DNA from: Streptomyces sp. MspMP-M5
Lineage (GTDB): Bacteria > Actinomycetota > Actinomycetes > Streptomycetales > Streptomycetaceae
Assembly: GCF_000373585.1 (NCBI RefSeq)
Contig: NZ_KB891910.1
Location: 1-63,052 of the forward strand
Length of the DNA stretch: 63,052 nucleotides
Direction of reading: 5' to 3'
The notes below the pieces were generated by a model, which was not told where the DNA came from, searched no databases, and was given only the letters and a program-made list of their open reading frames with translations. A program made the position numbers and the translations under genes. Positions 49,788-58,405 of the stretch are shown one piece after another; position 1 is the stretch's first letter, and every line of letters begins with the position of its first letter.

Positions 49788-51230
49788 TTACGCGCCGCCG
49801 GTGTGGACCTGGAAGGCGGCCCGGCGGACGGCCTTGGCGAGGGCCGGGTCGGGGTGCGCGGCGGCCAGCGCGACCAGCACCTGCACGGTGCGGGGGTGGC
49901 CGACGGCGCGGACCTCCGCCAGCAGCCGCGGCACCGAGCCCTGGACGGCCGAGTCCAGGTGCCGGACGAGCAGTTGGGTCTCCCCGTGGTCGGCGACGGC
50001 CGCCGCGGTGTCCACCCACAGCCAGGTCGACTCCTCGCGGGTGAGGACGTCGGAGGCGGTCTCGGGATCGCCGCCCTCGTGCTCGAAGAGCCACAGCAGG
50101 GCGTAGGGGCGCAGCACGGACTCGTCGGCGGCGGCGCGCACGGCCGGTTCGGCGGGGGCGCCGACGGCGCGCAGCGCCTCGAAGGCCAGTCCGCGCAGCA
50201 GCGCGTCCTCGCCGCGGGCGACGGCGAGGAGTTCCTCGACGGCGGCGCCGACGGAGCGGGCGGCGAGCCAGGCGCGGTACTCGGCGCGGGCCGGGCCCGG
50301 GGTCAGCCGGGCGCAGCCGCGCAGCATCGCCTCCGCGGACTGCTCGATGTTGCCGGCCGGGCTCTGCGCGGCGACGCAGATCTGCTCCAGCTTGACCCAC
50401 ACCGACCAGTTGCCCAGCGGCGTCAGCTGCGCCTCCTGGCCGTGGTGCCACTCACCGGTGCCTTCGCCGGCCTCGTGGGCGCCGCGCGGCGGCATCAGCG
50501 CGCCGACCGCGAGCAGGGCGTCCAGCGCCCAGCGCAGGAGGTCGGCGAGCGGCGCCCCCGCGGCGTCGCTCGCCGGCCCCGCGGCGTCGGTACCGTCCGC
50601 CGGGTCCGTTCCGTAGGGCACCTCGCAGCGCTCGGTGCGCAGTTCGGCGACGCGCTGGCCGAGCATGTCCAGCAGCACCGGCAGCCGGACCGGTCCGGCG
50701 GACAGGTGCAGCAGGGACAGCAGCTGCGGGACGGCCTCGACGACCTCGGCGACGGCGGAGGGGCCGGCCGCGGCCGGCGCGGCGAGGGCCAGCGACCAGG
50801 CGTCGAAGAGCGCGACCCAGCCGCGCAGGGCGGCGGTGTCGTCGCGGTCCCAGGCACGCAGCCGCCAGCCGGGGCGGGCCAGGCCGTCGTGGAGTTCGAC
50901 GAGCCCGGCGAGCCGGGCCCGGTCCCAGTCGGCGCGCACCTGGCGGTGGGTCAGGCCCAGGGCCTCGGCAGCGCCGGCGACGGCGGCTTCCGGGAGCGAT
51001 CCGTCGGGGCCGGCGCGGAGGCTGCCCGCGTGGTCGGCCCAGCGCGCGAGACGGGCCGCGCCGGCCAGTACGGCGCGCGCCTGGCGGGCCAGTTCCGCGG
51101 GCGGCGGAGTGCCCTCGGGTGGCCGGGGCGCCGGGCGGGCGGCCCGGGTGCTCACCGCCCGGCGGGCGGCCGCAATCGGTTGTCGGGGGACGAGTCGGAG
51201 CCGGGAGTCGCGCGGTGTACGGGACGTCAC
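49788..51230 (-). CDS. conserved protein of unknown function with HEAT-like helices
   Basis: A 480-residue cytoplasmic protein. I do not recognise a named family. The N-terminal 60 residues are Arg/Pro/Ala rich. A helical core (70-330) includes a winged-helix-like stretch (AGAAEALGLTHRQVRADWDRARLAGLVELHDG), so DNA or protein binding is possible. The C-terminal 160 residues consist of short alpha-helical repeats like HEAT repeats (VPRLLAEVRAVGHPRTVQVLVALAAAHPD...). GTG 51230 is my preferred start; TTG 51266 adds 12 residues. Codon use is normal. Confidence 0.65.
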   Translation of the reverse strand: MTSRTPRDSRLRLVPRQPIAAARRAVSTRAARPAPRPPEGTPPPAELARQARAVLAGAARLARWADHAGSLRAGPDGSLPEAAVAGAAEALGLTHRQVRADWDRARLAGLVELHDGLARPGWRLRAWDRDDTAALRGWVALFDAWSLALAAPAAAGPSAVAEVVEAVPQLLSLLHLSAGPVRLPVLLDMLGQRVAELRTERCEVPYGTDPADGTDAAGPASDAAGAPLADLLRWALDALLAVGALMPPRGAHEAGEGTGEWHHGQEAQLTPLGNWSVWVKLEQICVAAQSPAGNIEQSAEAMLRGCARLTPGPARAEYRAWLAARSVGAAVEELLAVARGEDALLRGLAFEALRAVGAPAEPAVRAAADESVLRPYALLWLFEHEGGDPETASDVLTREESTWLWVDTAAAVADHGETQLLVRHLDSAVQGSVPRLLAEVRAVGHPRTVQVLVALAAAHPDPALAKAVRRAAFQVHTGGA

Positions 51231-51401
51231 AGGAGCAGTCTTGCCGCTGACGGCCCGAAAACCCAATCGGAACCCTGCTTGCGGCTCTTCGGCCCCGCGT
51301 CACCCCGCCGTCCCGCTCCGGCCGGTGGGAGTTGTCCGGCCGGCCATCTCCGGCTCCGGCCGCGGAAGCGGAGGCACCCGGGGGTCCGCCGGGCGGCGGG
51401 G

Positions 51402-52529
51402 TCACATCAGCGGGGTGAGGAAGCGGCGCAGGGTCTCCTCGTAGCGGTCCGGGGCGGCGTTCCACATCGCGGCGTGCGGGGCGTGCGGGACGGGGTGCAG
51501 GGTGATCAGCTCCGGACGGCGGGCGGCCAGGCGGCGGGAGGCGTCCCAGGGGGCGAGGGTGTCCTCGGGGCCGTGGAAGAGGAGGACGGGCACGTCGAGT
51601 TCGTCGGCCTCGACGGCGTCGGCGGGGCGGTCGACCGGCAGTCCGGTGTGCCCCTCGGCGGCGCGGACGGCCAGCGGGAGCAGGGCGCGCGGGATGCGCC
51701 GGGCGGCGGCCAGCGCGCGGACGGTGGCGTGCCGGTCGAGCACCGGGGAGTCCAGGACGAGGCCGGAGACCCGGTCGCGCAGCGGGGAGTTGAGGGCGGC
51801 GCGCAGGGCCATGGTGGCGCCGGCGGACCAGCCGTGGAGGACGACCGCGCGGGCGCCGTGCCGGACGGCGTAGCGGATCGCGGCGTCCAGGTCGCGCCAT
51901 TCGGTGTCGCCGAGGTGGTGCAGGCCGTCGGCGGTGCGCGGGGCGCCGGGGTCGTTGCGGTAGGCGAGGTCGAGGACGGGGAAGCGGTGCCGGTGCAGGA
52001 AGGGCAGCACCACCATGGGGTGTTCGCGGGTGGTGCCGAGGCCGTGCACGGTGATGACCCAGGTGTCGCGGGCACCGGGCACGAACCACGCGGGCAGGGC
52101 GCCCAGTTCGCCGGGGACGTCGACGTCGGTGAAGGCGAGGCCGAGGGCGTCGTAGGGGGTGCCGAGGTGCACCTGCGGGGTCAGCCGCATCCGCGCGCCG
52201 GGCCGCAGGGTGCCGTGGGTGACCCGCTCCAGTCGGCGGACGACGGCATCGGGCGGATGCGGTGTGCCGTGGACGACGGGACCGACGACGGCGTGGCAGC
52301 CGGCGCCGGAGAGGCCGTAGATGCCGGGTCGGAGGGATCCCAGGCTGCGGGTGAGGACGATGTGGTCGCCGTCGGCGGAGTGGACGGTGAGGCGGGAGTC
52401 GCCCGGGAAGGGGTGGCCGGGGGACGGTTTCAGGGCAACGTCGCCGGCGTACCGCCCGGCCGCCACGGCGGCCGCCCCGGCTCCGATCACGGTGGTGGCG
52501 GTCACCGCCGCCACGGTACCCAGTCGCAC
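51402..52529 (-). CDS. alpha/beta-hydrolase, membrane-anchored or secreted
   Basis: About 375 residues. An N-terminal hydrophobic segment (GTVAAVTATTVIGAGAAAVAAG) acts as a signal anchor. The hydrolase core has the nucleophile elbow HGWSAGATMALRAAL, the acid residue in FHGPEDTLAPWDAS and the catalytic His in VPHAPHAAMW. The region before it (HSADGDHIVLTRSLGSLRPG) is an extracytoplasmic extra domain. Substrate unknown. The start is uncertain: GTG 52529 is directly preceded by GGAGGG, and the frame is open to 52565. Confidence 0.82.
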   Translation of the reverse strand: MRLGTVAAVTATTVIGAGAAAVAAGRYAGDVALKPSPGHPFPGDSRLTVHSADGDHIVLTRSLGSLRPGIYGLSGAGCHAVVGPVVHGTPHPPDAVVRRLERVTHGTLRPGARMRLTPQVHLGTPYDALGLAFTDVDVPGELGALPAWFVPGARDTWVITVHGLGTTREHPMVVLPFLHRHRFPVLDLAYRNDPGAPRTADGLHHLGDTEWRDLDAAIRYAVRHGARAVVLHGWSAGATMALRAALNSPLRDRVSGLVLDSPVLDRHATVRALAAARRIPRALLPLAVRAAEGHTGLPVDRPADAVEADELDVPVLLFHGPEDTLAPWDASRRLAARRPELITLHPVPHAPHAAMWNAAPDRYEETLRRFLTPLM

Positions 52530-52625
52530 CCCTCCAGTGTGCGCAGCGCCACCGGTCCCGGCCACCGGGCGCCCGGGACCGGCGGCCGGACCGGCCGTGC
52601 CGGCGGTGCCGTGCCGCGCGGGGCG

Positions 52626-53294
52626 CTACCGGGCATCGTCTTCGGGCTGGCCGTAGCCGCGCAGCCGTTCGCCGGCGGCGTCGAGCTGGGCGGGCGAGAG
52701 CAGGCTGGGGGTGTGGCCGGGGACGGCGGCGGCGGTGAGCCAGACCCGGCACATCCACTCCAGTTGGGCGGTGCGTTCCAGGGCCTGGGCGAGGCTGTCG
52801 CCGTAGGCGATGGTGCCGTGGTTCTGCAGGAGCGCGGCGGTGCGGTCGCGGAGCGCGTCGAGCATGTGGGCGGCGAGTTCGTCGCTGCCGTAGAGGGCGT
52901 AGGGGGCGACGCGCACGGGGCCGCCGAGCGCGGCGGCCATGTAGTGGACGGGCGGGAGTTCGGGGACGAGGGTGGAGACGGCGGTGGCGTGCGGGGCGTG
53001 GGTGTGCACGATCGCGGTGGCCGGGGTGTGGCGGTAGACGGCCAGGTGGAGCGGGAGTTCGCTGGTCGGGCGGAGTCTGCCGACGATCGGGCGGCCTTCG
53101 ATGTCCACCCCGGTGAGATGGGCGGGGCCCAGCCGGTCGTAGGGGATGCCGCTGGGGGTGACGAGGATCAGGTCCCTGACGCGGACCGAGACGTTGCCCG
53201 AGGTACCGACGACGAGGCCGTCGGCGGCGGTCCGGCGGGCGGTGGCGACCAGCTCGCTCCAGGCGTCGGAGAGGTGGTCGGGGTGCTCCTTCAT
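52626..53294 (-). CDS. class II aldolase/adducin-family protein (fuculose-phosphate aldolase-like)
   Basis: A 222-residue zinc enzyme. Ligand and catalytic motifs: TSGNVSVRV, VTPSGIPYD, the acidic residue in TSELPLHLAVYR, the zinc His pair in VHTHAPHATAV and the third His in LLQNHGTIAYGDSL. Members act on fuculose-, rhamnulose- or ribulose-phosphate or are 4-epimerases; no sugar kinase lies nearby. ATG 53294 has GGAGG six bases upstream. Confidence 0.88.
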   Translation of the reverse strand: MKEHPDHLSDAWSELVATARRTAADGLVVGTSGNVSVRVRDLILVTPSGIPYDRLGPAHLTGVDIEGRPIVGRLRPTSELPLHLAVYRHTPATAIVHTHAPHATAVSTLVPELPPVHYMAAALGGPVRVAPYALYGSDELAAHMLDALRDRTAALLQNHGTIAYGDSLAQALERTAQLEWMCRVWLTAAAVPGHTPSLLSPAQLDAAGERLRGYGQPEDDAR

Positions 53295-53580
53295 GGCGTT
53301 CCTCCGGTGCGACGCTGCGGGACGTGCGGAAAGGCACGAGGGCGGTGCACGACACCGTACGGGCGGGCCGGGGCACTGTACGCGCCGGCACCGGCCGCCC
53401 GGTATCCGCCGTATAGGGATGGCTGTTCCACTGCGGGTGATTGGCCGGAGTTCGACCACCTTGCGTCGATCATCCGTTAACGTCGAGTGATCCGCACCTC
53501 CTCACATGTCATCGCCAGGGGGCACCCATGACCTGTGACCGCGCCGCCCGCCGGACGCGGCCGACGGCCGCGACTTCGCG

Positions 53581-53718
53581 GTGCCCAGCGCTTCGTCGGA
53601 CACCCGGCAGGCGCAGAACGGGCCGGCGGCCGGTGATCTACACCATGGCCCGCTGCCGGGGGATCAGGACCGCTGGAACGGCACCCCGGCCCAGCACAAG
53701 GAATGTGCCGACGGGTGA
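53581..53718 (+). pseudogene. possible 45-codon ORF or frameshifted remnant
   Basis: Reads PSASSDTRQAQNGPAAGDLH... to DRWNGTPAQHKECADG with coding-like third positions, but the GTG at 53581 has no ribosome site. A plausible start with SD (ATG 53528, GGGGGCACCC upstream) lies in another frame. Either a short protein, a degraded gene or a sequencing frameshift; no family is recognised. Confidence 0.25.
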
Positions 53719-53785
53719 GACGGAAGTGACGGCTGAGGCGCCTCCGCGTGAACACTGCGGGGGCGTCACCGCGGCGCCCGGCCCA

Positions 53786-53818
53786 GTTCACTTTCCGTTC
53801 ACCCGCTGTCCGTACGTT
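53786..53818 (+). promoter_or_regulatory. PHO box (PhoP binding site)
   Basis: Three consecutive 11-base units: GTTCACTTTCC (53786-53796), GTTCACCCGCT (53797-53807) and GTCCGTACGTT (53808-53818). The first two match the Streptomyces PhoP direct-repeat consensus (G-[GT]-TCA-C/T-rich). The site ends 38 bases before the phosphate permease start and predicts control by phosphate starvation through PhoR-PhoP. Confidence 0.85.
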
Positions 53819-53856
53819 CCCGAGGACACTGACCATCGAACGGATTGCCTGGGTGA

Positions 53857-55122
53857 ATGGAACACATCACGCTTCTCATCGGGATCGTGATCGTCACGGC
53901 CTTGGTGTTCGACTTTACGAACGGCTTCCACGACACGGCCAACGCAATGGCCACCACCATCTCCACCGGGGCTCTGCGACCCAAGGTCGCGGTGGCGATG
54001 TCGGCGGGACTCAATCTCGTCGGGGCATTCCTCTCCGTGGAGGTGGCGAAGACCATCTCCGGCGGCATCATCGACGAACGGGCCGGCGTCAGACCTGAAG
54101 TGATCTTCGCCGGTCTGGTCGGCGCGATCATCTGGAACCTCCTGACCTGGCTCGCCGGTCTCCCCTCCAGCTCGTCCCACGCCCTGTTCGGTGGTCTGAT
54201 CGGCGCGACCCTGGTGTCCGCGGGCGCCGACGGGGTGCACGGCCAGGCCGTGGTGATGAAGGTCCTGATCCCGGCGGTGGCCGCGCCGTTCGTCGCGGGG
54301 CTCGCCGCGATGGCGGCGACGCGGCTCACCTACCGGCTGACCCGCGGCCGCGCCGAGGAGGACACCGCCAAGGGCTACCGCGCCGGTCAGATCGCCTCGG
54401 CGGCGCTGGTCTCGCTGGCCCACGGCACCAACGACGCGCAGAAGACGATGGGCGTGATCACCCTCGCGCTGATCACCGGCGGGGTCATCGCCCCGCACTC
54501 CGACCCGCCGCTCTGGGTGATCGCCTCCGCCGGCCTGGCCATCGCGCTCGGCACCTACCTGGGCGGCTGGCGGATCATCCGCACGATGGGCAAGGGCATC
54601 ACCGACATCCGGCCGCCGCAGGGCTTCGCCGCCCAGACGGGCGCGGCCGCCACCATCCTGGCCTCCTCCCACCTCGGTTTCGCGCTCTCCACCACCCAGG
54701 TCTGCTCGGGCGCCGTGATGGGCTCCGGGCTGGGCCGCAAGGGCGGCGTGGTGCGCTGGTCCACGGCCGGGCGGATGGTCGTGGCCTGGGGGCTGACGCT
54801 GCCGGCCGCCGGCCTGGTCTCCGCGGGGGCCGCGTTCCTCGCCGACCAGGGCACCTGGGGTGTGGCGGCGGTGGCCGTCCTGGCGCTGGCGGTCTGCGGC
54901 GGCATCTGGGCGGCCTCCCGGCGCAAGCCGGTCGACCACACCAACGTCAACGAGGGTCCGGCGGCGGAGCCGGCCGGTGTCGTCACCACGGCGCTGCAGG
55001 CCGTCGCCCCTCCCCCGGCGGGCCCGGTCGCCCCGGCGGCCACCGCCCCGGCAGCCGCCGAGGCGGACGCCGCGGCCACGCCCGCCCAGGCCCCCGCCCG
55101 GCCCGTGTCCGCCACCTCCTGA
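53857..55122 (+). CDS. pitH: low-affinity inorganic phosphate transporter, PitH type
   Basis: A 421-residue Pit-family permease. The two inverted-repeat signatures are FDFTNGFHDTANAMATTIST near residue 18 and VSLAHGTNDAQKTMGVI near residue 187, each at a re-entrant helix; ten or more hydrophobic segments are visible. A 60-residue Ala/Pro tail follows the last helix. ATG 53857 lies just after GGGTGA. The PHO box upstream implies PhoP control, as I recall for pitH2 of S. coelicolor. The small membrane gene 52 bases downstream is probably cotranscribed. Confidence 0.92.
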   Translation: MEHITLLIGIVIVTALVFDFTNGFHDTANAMATTISTGALRPKVAVAMSAGLNLVGAFLSVEVAKTISGGIIDERAGVRPEVIFAGLVGAIIWNLLTWLAGLPSSSSHALFGGLIGATLVSAGADGVHGQAVVMKVLIPAVAAPFVAGLAAMAATRLTYRLTRGRAEEDTAKGYRAGQIASAALVSLAHGTNDAQKTMGVITLALITGGVIAPHSDPPLWVIASAGLAIALGTYLGGWRIIRTMGKGITDIRPPQGFAAQTGAAATILASSHLGFALSTTQVCSGAVMGSGLGRKGGVVRWSTAGRMVVAWGLTLPAAGLVSAGAAFLADQGTWGVAAVAVLALAVCGGIWAASRRKPVDHTNVNEGPAAEPAGVVTTALQAVAPPPAGPVAPAATAPAAAEADAAATPAQAPARPVSATS

Positions 55123-55174
55123 CGCCGACCACCCGATCCACGGCCCCCGAGCCCAAGAACCCTAAGGACCAGCA

Positions 55175-55411
55175 ATGCACATCGACTGGGCAGCTCTCGG
55201 CCAGGTCTTCGGCGTCAGCCTCGCGGTGACGGTGGGGATCGTGGGCCTGTTCACCGTCGGGATCGTGGGGACCTCCCGCAAGCCGGCCGCGGACGGCGAC
55301 GGCGCGGCCACCACGGCACCGGCCGCCGGCGCGCGCGCCGGGGCACTGGCCGCCTTCGCGCTGTGCGCGGCGGCGGTGGCGTACGGGATCTATCTGATCG
55401 TCGCCGCCTGA
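55175..55411 (+). CDS. small membrane protein cotranscribed with the phosphate permease
   Basis: A 78-residue protein with two transmembrane helices (VFGVSLAVTVGIVGLFTVGIVG and GALAAFALCAAAVAYGIYLIVAA) and a short Ala/Asp-rich loop. No motif suggests a mechanism. It follows pitH closely, with AAGGA upstream of ATG 55175, and a nested terminator lies behind it. An accessory role in phosphate uptake is a guess from context. Confidence 0.78.
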   Translation: MHIDWAALGQVFGVSLAVTVGIVGLFTVGIVGTSRKPAADGDGAATTAPAAGARAGALAAFALCAAAVAYGIYLIVAA

Positions 55412-55436
55412 GAGCGGCGCCGACGGCTCCGGCGGT

Positions 55437-55490
55437 GGACGGGGCGTCCGGTGGACGCGGCAGCAGCCGCGGCCGCCGGGCGCCCCGTCC
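55437..55490 (+). terminator. terminator of the pitH operon
   Basis: GGACGGGGCG (55437-55446) pairs perfectly with CGCCCCGTCC (55481-55490); inside, GCGGC (55457-55461) pairs with GCCGC (55466-55470). It lies 26 bases after the small membrane-protein gene. Confidence 0.7.
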
Positions 55491-55607
55491 GCGTGTGTCC
55501 GGGCGGGGTGGTGCGCCGGCGGTCGCCCTGTGGTCTTGGCCACAGGTCAGACGGCGGCGCTGCATCGCAGGTCAAGGGCGAGTTGACGGGCCTTCACGGG
55601 CCGTGGT

Positions 55608-55790
55608 GGACTGCCCGGGCCAATCGGCGACAGCAGAGGAAGTCCGGTGCGAATCCGGCGCGGTCCCGCCACTGTCACCGGGGAGCGCTCCTCCAACGAG
55701 AGCCACGGTCCGTAGCACGTCGAACTCCGTGCGGACGGGAAGGCCGGGGGCGGCGCCGATCCGGGAGCCAGGAGACTCTGGTCGCCGTCG
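55608..55790 (+). ncRNA. cobalamin (B12) riboswitch
   Basis: The conserved core is clear: GAGGAAGTCCGGTGCGAATC (55636-55655), GGTCCCGCCACTGT (55662-55675, the B12 box region with GCCACTG), and GGGAGCCAGGAGACTCTGG near 55763-55781. The order and spacing are those of class I adenosylcobalamin riboswitches. The element precedes the cobalamin genes and should repress them when coenzyme B12 is abundant. End points are approximate. Confidence 0.93.
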
Positions 55791-55831
55791 CGTCGAGCCA
55801 GGGCGAGGACCCTGAGTGAGGACATACCGCC

Positions 55832-55903
55832 ATGCCCGGCTGCCCGTCGAGAACCCCACTGCCCGCTGCCGCAGGGCCCGTTCACGGACGTACGGCGGCC
55901 TGA
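55832..55903 (+). CDS. possible 23-codon leader peptide between riboswitch and cobD
   Basis: ATG 55832, preceded by GAGTGAGGA, opens a 23-codon frame (MPGCPSRTPLPAAAGPVHG...) that stops four bases before the cobD start codon. The position directly behind the B12 riboswitch and the close spacing suggest translational coupling, so the switch may act on this ORF's initiation. No homologue is recognised. Confidence 0.4.
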   Translation: MPGCPSRTPLPAAAGPVHGRTAA

Positions 55904-55907
55904 TCCG

Positions 55908-56873
55908 GTGCGCGGCGAACACGCGGGATATGCGTGCGGCGCGGCCCTCGGCTTCCTCGGTGATCTGATCGCGGCGGACCCGCGGCGCGGCCATCCGGTG
56001 GCCGCGTTCGGCCGGGCCGCGGGCGCCGTCGAGCGCCGGCTGTGGCGCGACCACCGGGGTTACGGGGCGGTGCACACCGCGCTGTGCGCGGGCGGCGCGG
56101 CCGTCGGCGCCGCACTGCTGGAGCGCGCCCTGCACCGCCGTCCGGGCGCCCGTACGGCGCTGACCGCGGCGGCGGTGTGGGCCGTACTGGGCGGCACCTC
56201 GCTGGGCCGGGAGGCGCGCGCCGTGGGCTGGGCGCTGGCCGTCGGCGATCTGGACGTGGCGCGGGAGCGGCTGCCGCATCTGTGCGGGCGCGATCCGCAG
56301 GCGCTGGACGGGCCGCAGATGGCCCGCGCGGTGGTGGAGTCGGTCGCCGAGAACACCTCGGACGCCGTGGTGGGCGCCCTGGTGTGGGGCGCGCTGGGCG
56401 GGGTGCCCGGTCTGGTGGCGTTCCGCGCGGTCAACACCCTGGACGCGATGGTCGGTCACCGGTCGCCGCGGTACCGCCGGTTCGGCTGGGCGGCGGCCCG
56501 CCTCGACGATGTCGCCGGCTGGCCGGGCGCGCGGTTGACCGCTGTGCTGGCGGTGCTGGCGGGCCCGGACCGGCGCGGTGCGCTGCGGGCCTGGCGGGCG
56601 GACGGCGCGGCGCACCCGAGCCCCAACGCGGGCCCGGTGGAGGCGTCCTTCGCGGGGGCGCTGGGCGTCCGGCTGGGCGGCACCCTGGCGTACGGCGGGC
56701 GGGTGGAGCACCGGCCGGTGCTCAACGGCGGGGCGCGGCCGCCGGCGGTGGCCGACATCGAGCGGGCGGTACGGCTGTCCCGGCGGGTGGGTCTGCTGGC
56801 GCTGGGCGTCACGGTGGCCGGCCGGCTGGCGGCGGGCGCGCTGCGGCGCGGGAGCGGGAAGGGGACGCGGTGA
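55908..56873 (+). CDS. cobD: adenosylcobinamide-phosphate synthase (CobD/CbiB)
   Basis: Membrane enzyme that attaches the aminopropanol arm to adenosylcobyric acid. The 321-residue protein has the family motifs GFLGDLIAADPRRGHPVAAFGR at the start, the conserved SVAENTSDAVVGALVWGALGG, FRAVNTLDAMVGH and the HPSPNAGPVEASFAGAL segment. Several hydrophobic helices span it. GTG 55908 begins the conserved N-terminus. First enzyme gene behind the B12 riboswitch; its stop overlaps the cobQ start by four bases. Confidence 0.93.
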   Translation: MRGEHAGYACGAALGFLGDLIAADPRRGHPVAAFGRAAGAVERRLWRDHRGYGAVHTALCAGGAAVGAALLERALHRRPGARTALTAAAVWAVLGGTSLGREARAVGWALAVGDLDVARERLPHLCGRDPQALDGPQMARAVVESVAENTSDAVVGALVWGALGGVPGLVAFRAVNTLDAMVGHRSPRYRRFGWAAARLDDVAGWPGARLTAVLAVLAGPDRRGALRAWRADGAAHPSPNAGPVEASFAGALGVRLGGTLAYGGRVEHRPVLNGGARPPAVADIERAVRLSRRVGLLALGVTVAGRLAAGALRRGSGKGTR

Positions 56874-58405
56874 GCGGGCGGAAGGCGGCCGGGGCAGCCG
56901 TGGGCGGCGGGCTGCTGGTGGCCGGGACGACGTCCGACGCGGGCAAGAGCGTGGTGACCGCCGGCATCTGCCGCTGGCTGGTCCGGCAGGGCGTCTCGGT
57001 GGCGCCCTTCAAGGCGCAGAACATGTCGCTGAACTCGTTCGTGACCCGGGAGGGCGCGGAGATCGGCCGGGCGCAGGCGATGCAGGCGGCCGCGGCGCGG
57101 ATCGAGCCGACGGCCCTGATGAACCCGGTGCTGCTCAAGCCGGGCAGCGACCGCAGCAGCCAGGTGGTGCTGCTGGGGAAGCCGGTGGGCGAGCTGAGTG
57201 CGCGCGGCTACCACTCGGGTCGGCAGGAGCAGTTGCTGGGCACGGTGACCGACTGCCTCGCCGAACTCCGCCGCACCCACGACGCGGTGATCTGCGAGGG
57301 CGCCGGCAGCCCGGCCGAGATCAACCTGCGGCGCACCGACATCGTCAACATGGGCATCGCCCGGGCGGCGCGGATCCCGGTCGTGGTGGTCGGCGACATC
57401 GACCGCGGCGGGGTCTTCGCGTCGTTCTTCGGCACCACGGCGCTGCTGTCGCCGGAGGATCAGGCGCTGGTCGCCGGCTACCTCGTCAACAAGTTCCGCG
57501 GCGATGTGACGCTGCTGGAACCCGGGTTGGAGATGCTGCGCGGGCTCACCGGGCGGCGGACCTTCGGCGTGCTGCCGTACGCGCACGGGCTCGGCATCGA
57601 CGAGGAGGACGGCCTGAGGGTGTCCCTGCGCGGCGCGGTCCGCGAGTCCGTGGTGGCCCCGCCCGCGGGCGAGGACATCCTGCGCGTCGCGGTCTGCGCG
57701 GTGCCGCTGATGTCCAACTTCACCGACGTGGATGCGCTGGCGGCCGAACCGGGCGTGGTGGTGCGGTTCGTGGACCGGCCGGAGGAGCTGGCCGACGCGG
57801 ATCTGGTGGTGCTGCCGGGGACCCGCGGCACGGTCCGCGCGCTGGCCTGGCTGCGCGAGCGCGGGCTGGCGGACGCGGTGGTCCGGCGGGCCGCGCAGGG
57901 CCGTCCGGTGCTCGGCATCTGCGGCGGCTACCAGATGCTCGGCGAACGGATCGAGGACGACGTCGAGTCGCGGGCGGGCACGGTGGACGGGCTGGGTTTG
58001 CTGCCCCTACGGGTGCGGTTCGCGGTGGAGAAGACCCTCGCCCGGCCGGTCGGCGAGGCGCTCGGCGAGCCGGTGGAGGGGTACGAGATCCACCACGGGG
58101 TCGCCGAAGTGGCAGGTGGGGAAGGTTTCTTGGACGGCTGCCGGGCCGGGTCCGTGTGGGGCACACACTGGCACGGCTCGCTGGAGAGCGACGGCTTCCG
58201 GCGGGCGTTCCTGCGGGAGGTGGCCCGGGCGGCCGGCCGCCGTTTCGTCCCGGCGCCGGACACCCGCTTCGGCGCGCTGCGCGAGGAGCAGCTGGACCGG
58301 CTGGGCGATCTGATCGAGGAGCACGCGGACACCAAGGCGCTGCTGCGGCTGATCGAGGAGGGGGTGCCGGAGGGGCTGCCGTTCGTTCCTCCGGGGGCGC
58401 CGTGA
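56870..58405 (+). CDS. cobQ: cobyric acid synthase
   Basis: Glutamine-dependent amidation of four side chains of adenosylcobyrinic a,c-diamide. The 511-residue enzyme has an N-terminal synthetase domain (VAGTTSDAGKSVVTAGICRW, FKAQNMSLNSFVT) and a class I glutaminase domain with nucleophile Cys351 in LGICGGYQMLG and His in GTHWHGSLES. GTG 56870 overlaps the cobD stop (GTGA). Its own stop overlaps a 29-codon ORF. Cytoplasmic; identity secure. Confidence 0.95.
   Translation: MSGRKAAGAAVGGGLLVAGTTSDAGKSVVTAGICRWLVRQGVSVAPFKAQNMSLNSFVTREGAEIGRAQAMQAAAARIEPTALMNPVLLKPGSDRSSQVVLLGKPVGELSARGYHSGRQEQLLGTVTDCLAELRRTHDAVICEGAGSPAEINLRRTDIVNMGIARAARIPVVVVGDIDRGGVFASFFGTTALLSPEDQALVAGYLVNKFRGDVTLLEPGLEMLRGLTGRRTFGVLPYAHGLGIDEEDGLRVSLRGAVRESVVAPPAGEDILRVAVCAVPLMSNFTDVDALAAEPGVVVRFVDRPEELADADLVVLPGTRGTVRALAWLRERGLADAVVRRAAQGRPVLGICGGYQMLGERIEDDVESRAGTVDGLGLLPLRVRFAVEKTLARPVGEALGEPVEGYEIHHGVAEVAGGEGFLDGCRAGSVWGTHWHGSLESDGFRRAFLREVARAAGRRFVPAPDTRFGALREEQLDRLGDLIEEHADTKALLRLIEEGVPEGLPFVPPGAP

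Larger units (their letters stand above)
53295..53856. other. 562-base divergent region with promoter elements and a possible broken ORF
   Basis: Contains a dyad GATCA (53468-53472) with TGATC (53488-53492) and direct repeats CGTCGATCATCCG and CGTCGAGTGATCCG around it, a candidate operator. An ATG at 53528 with GGGGG upstream opens one frame, while a different frame (GTG 53581 to TGA 53718) has strong third-position G/C bias and ends QDRWNGTPAQHKECADG. The two might be one frameshifted gene. The PHO box of the phosphate permease follows. Confidence 0.45.
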
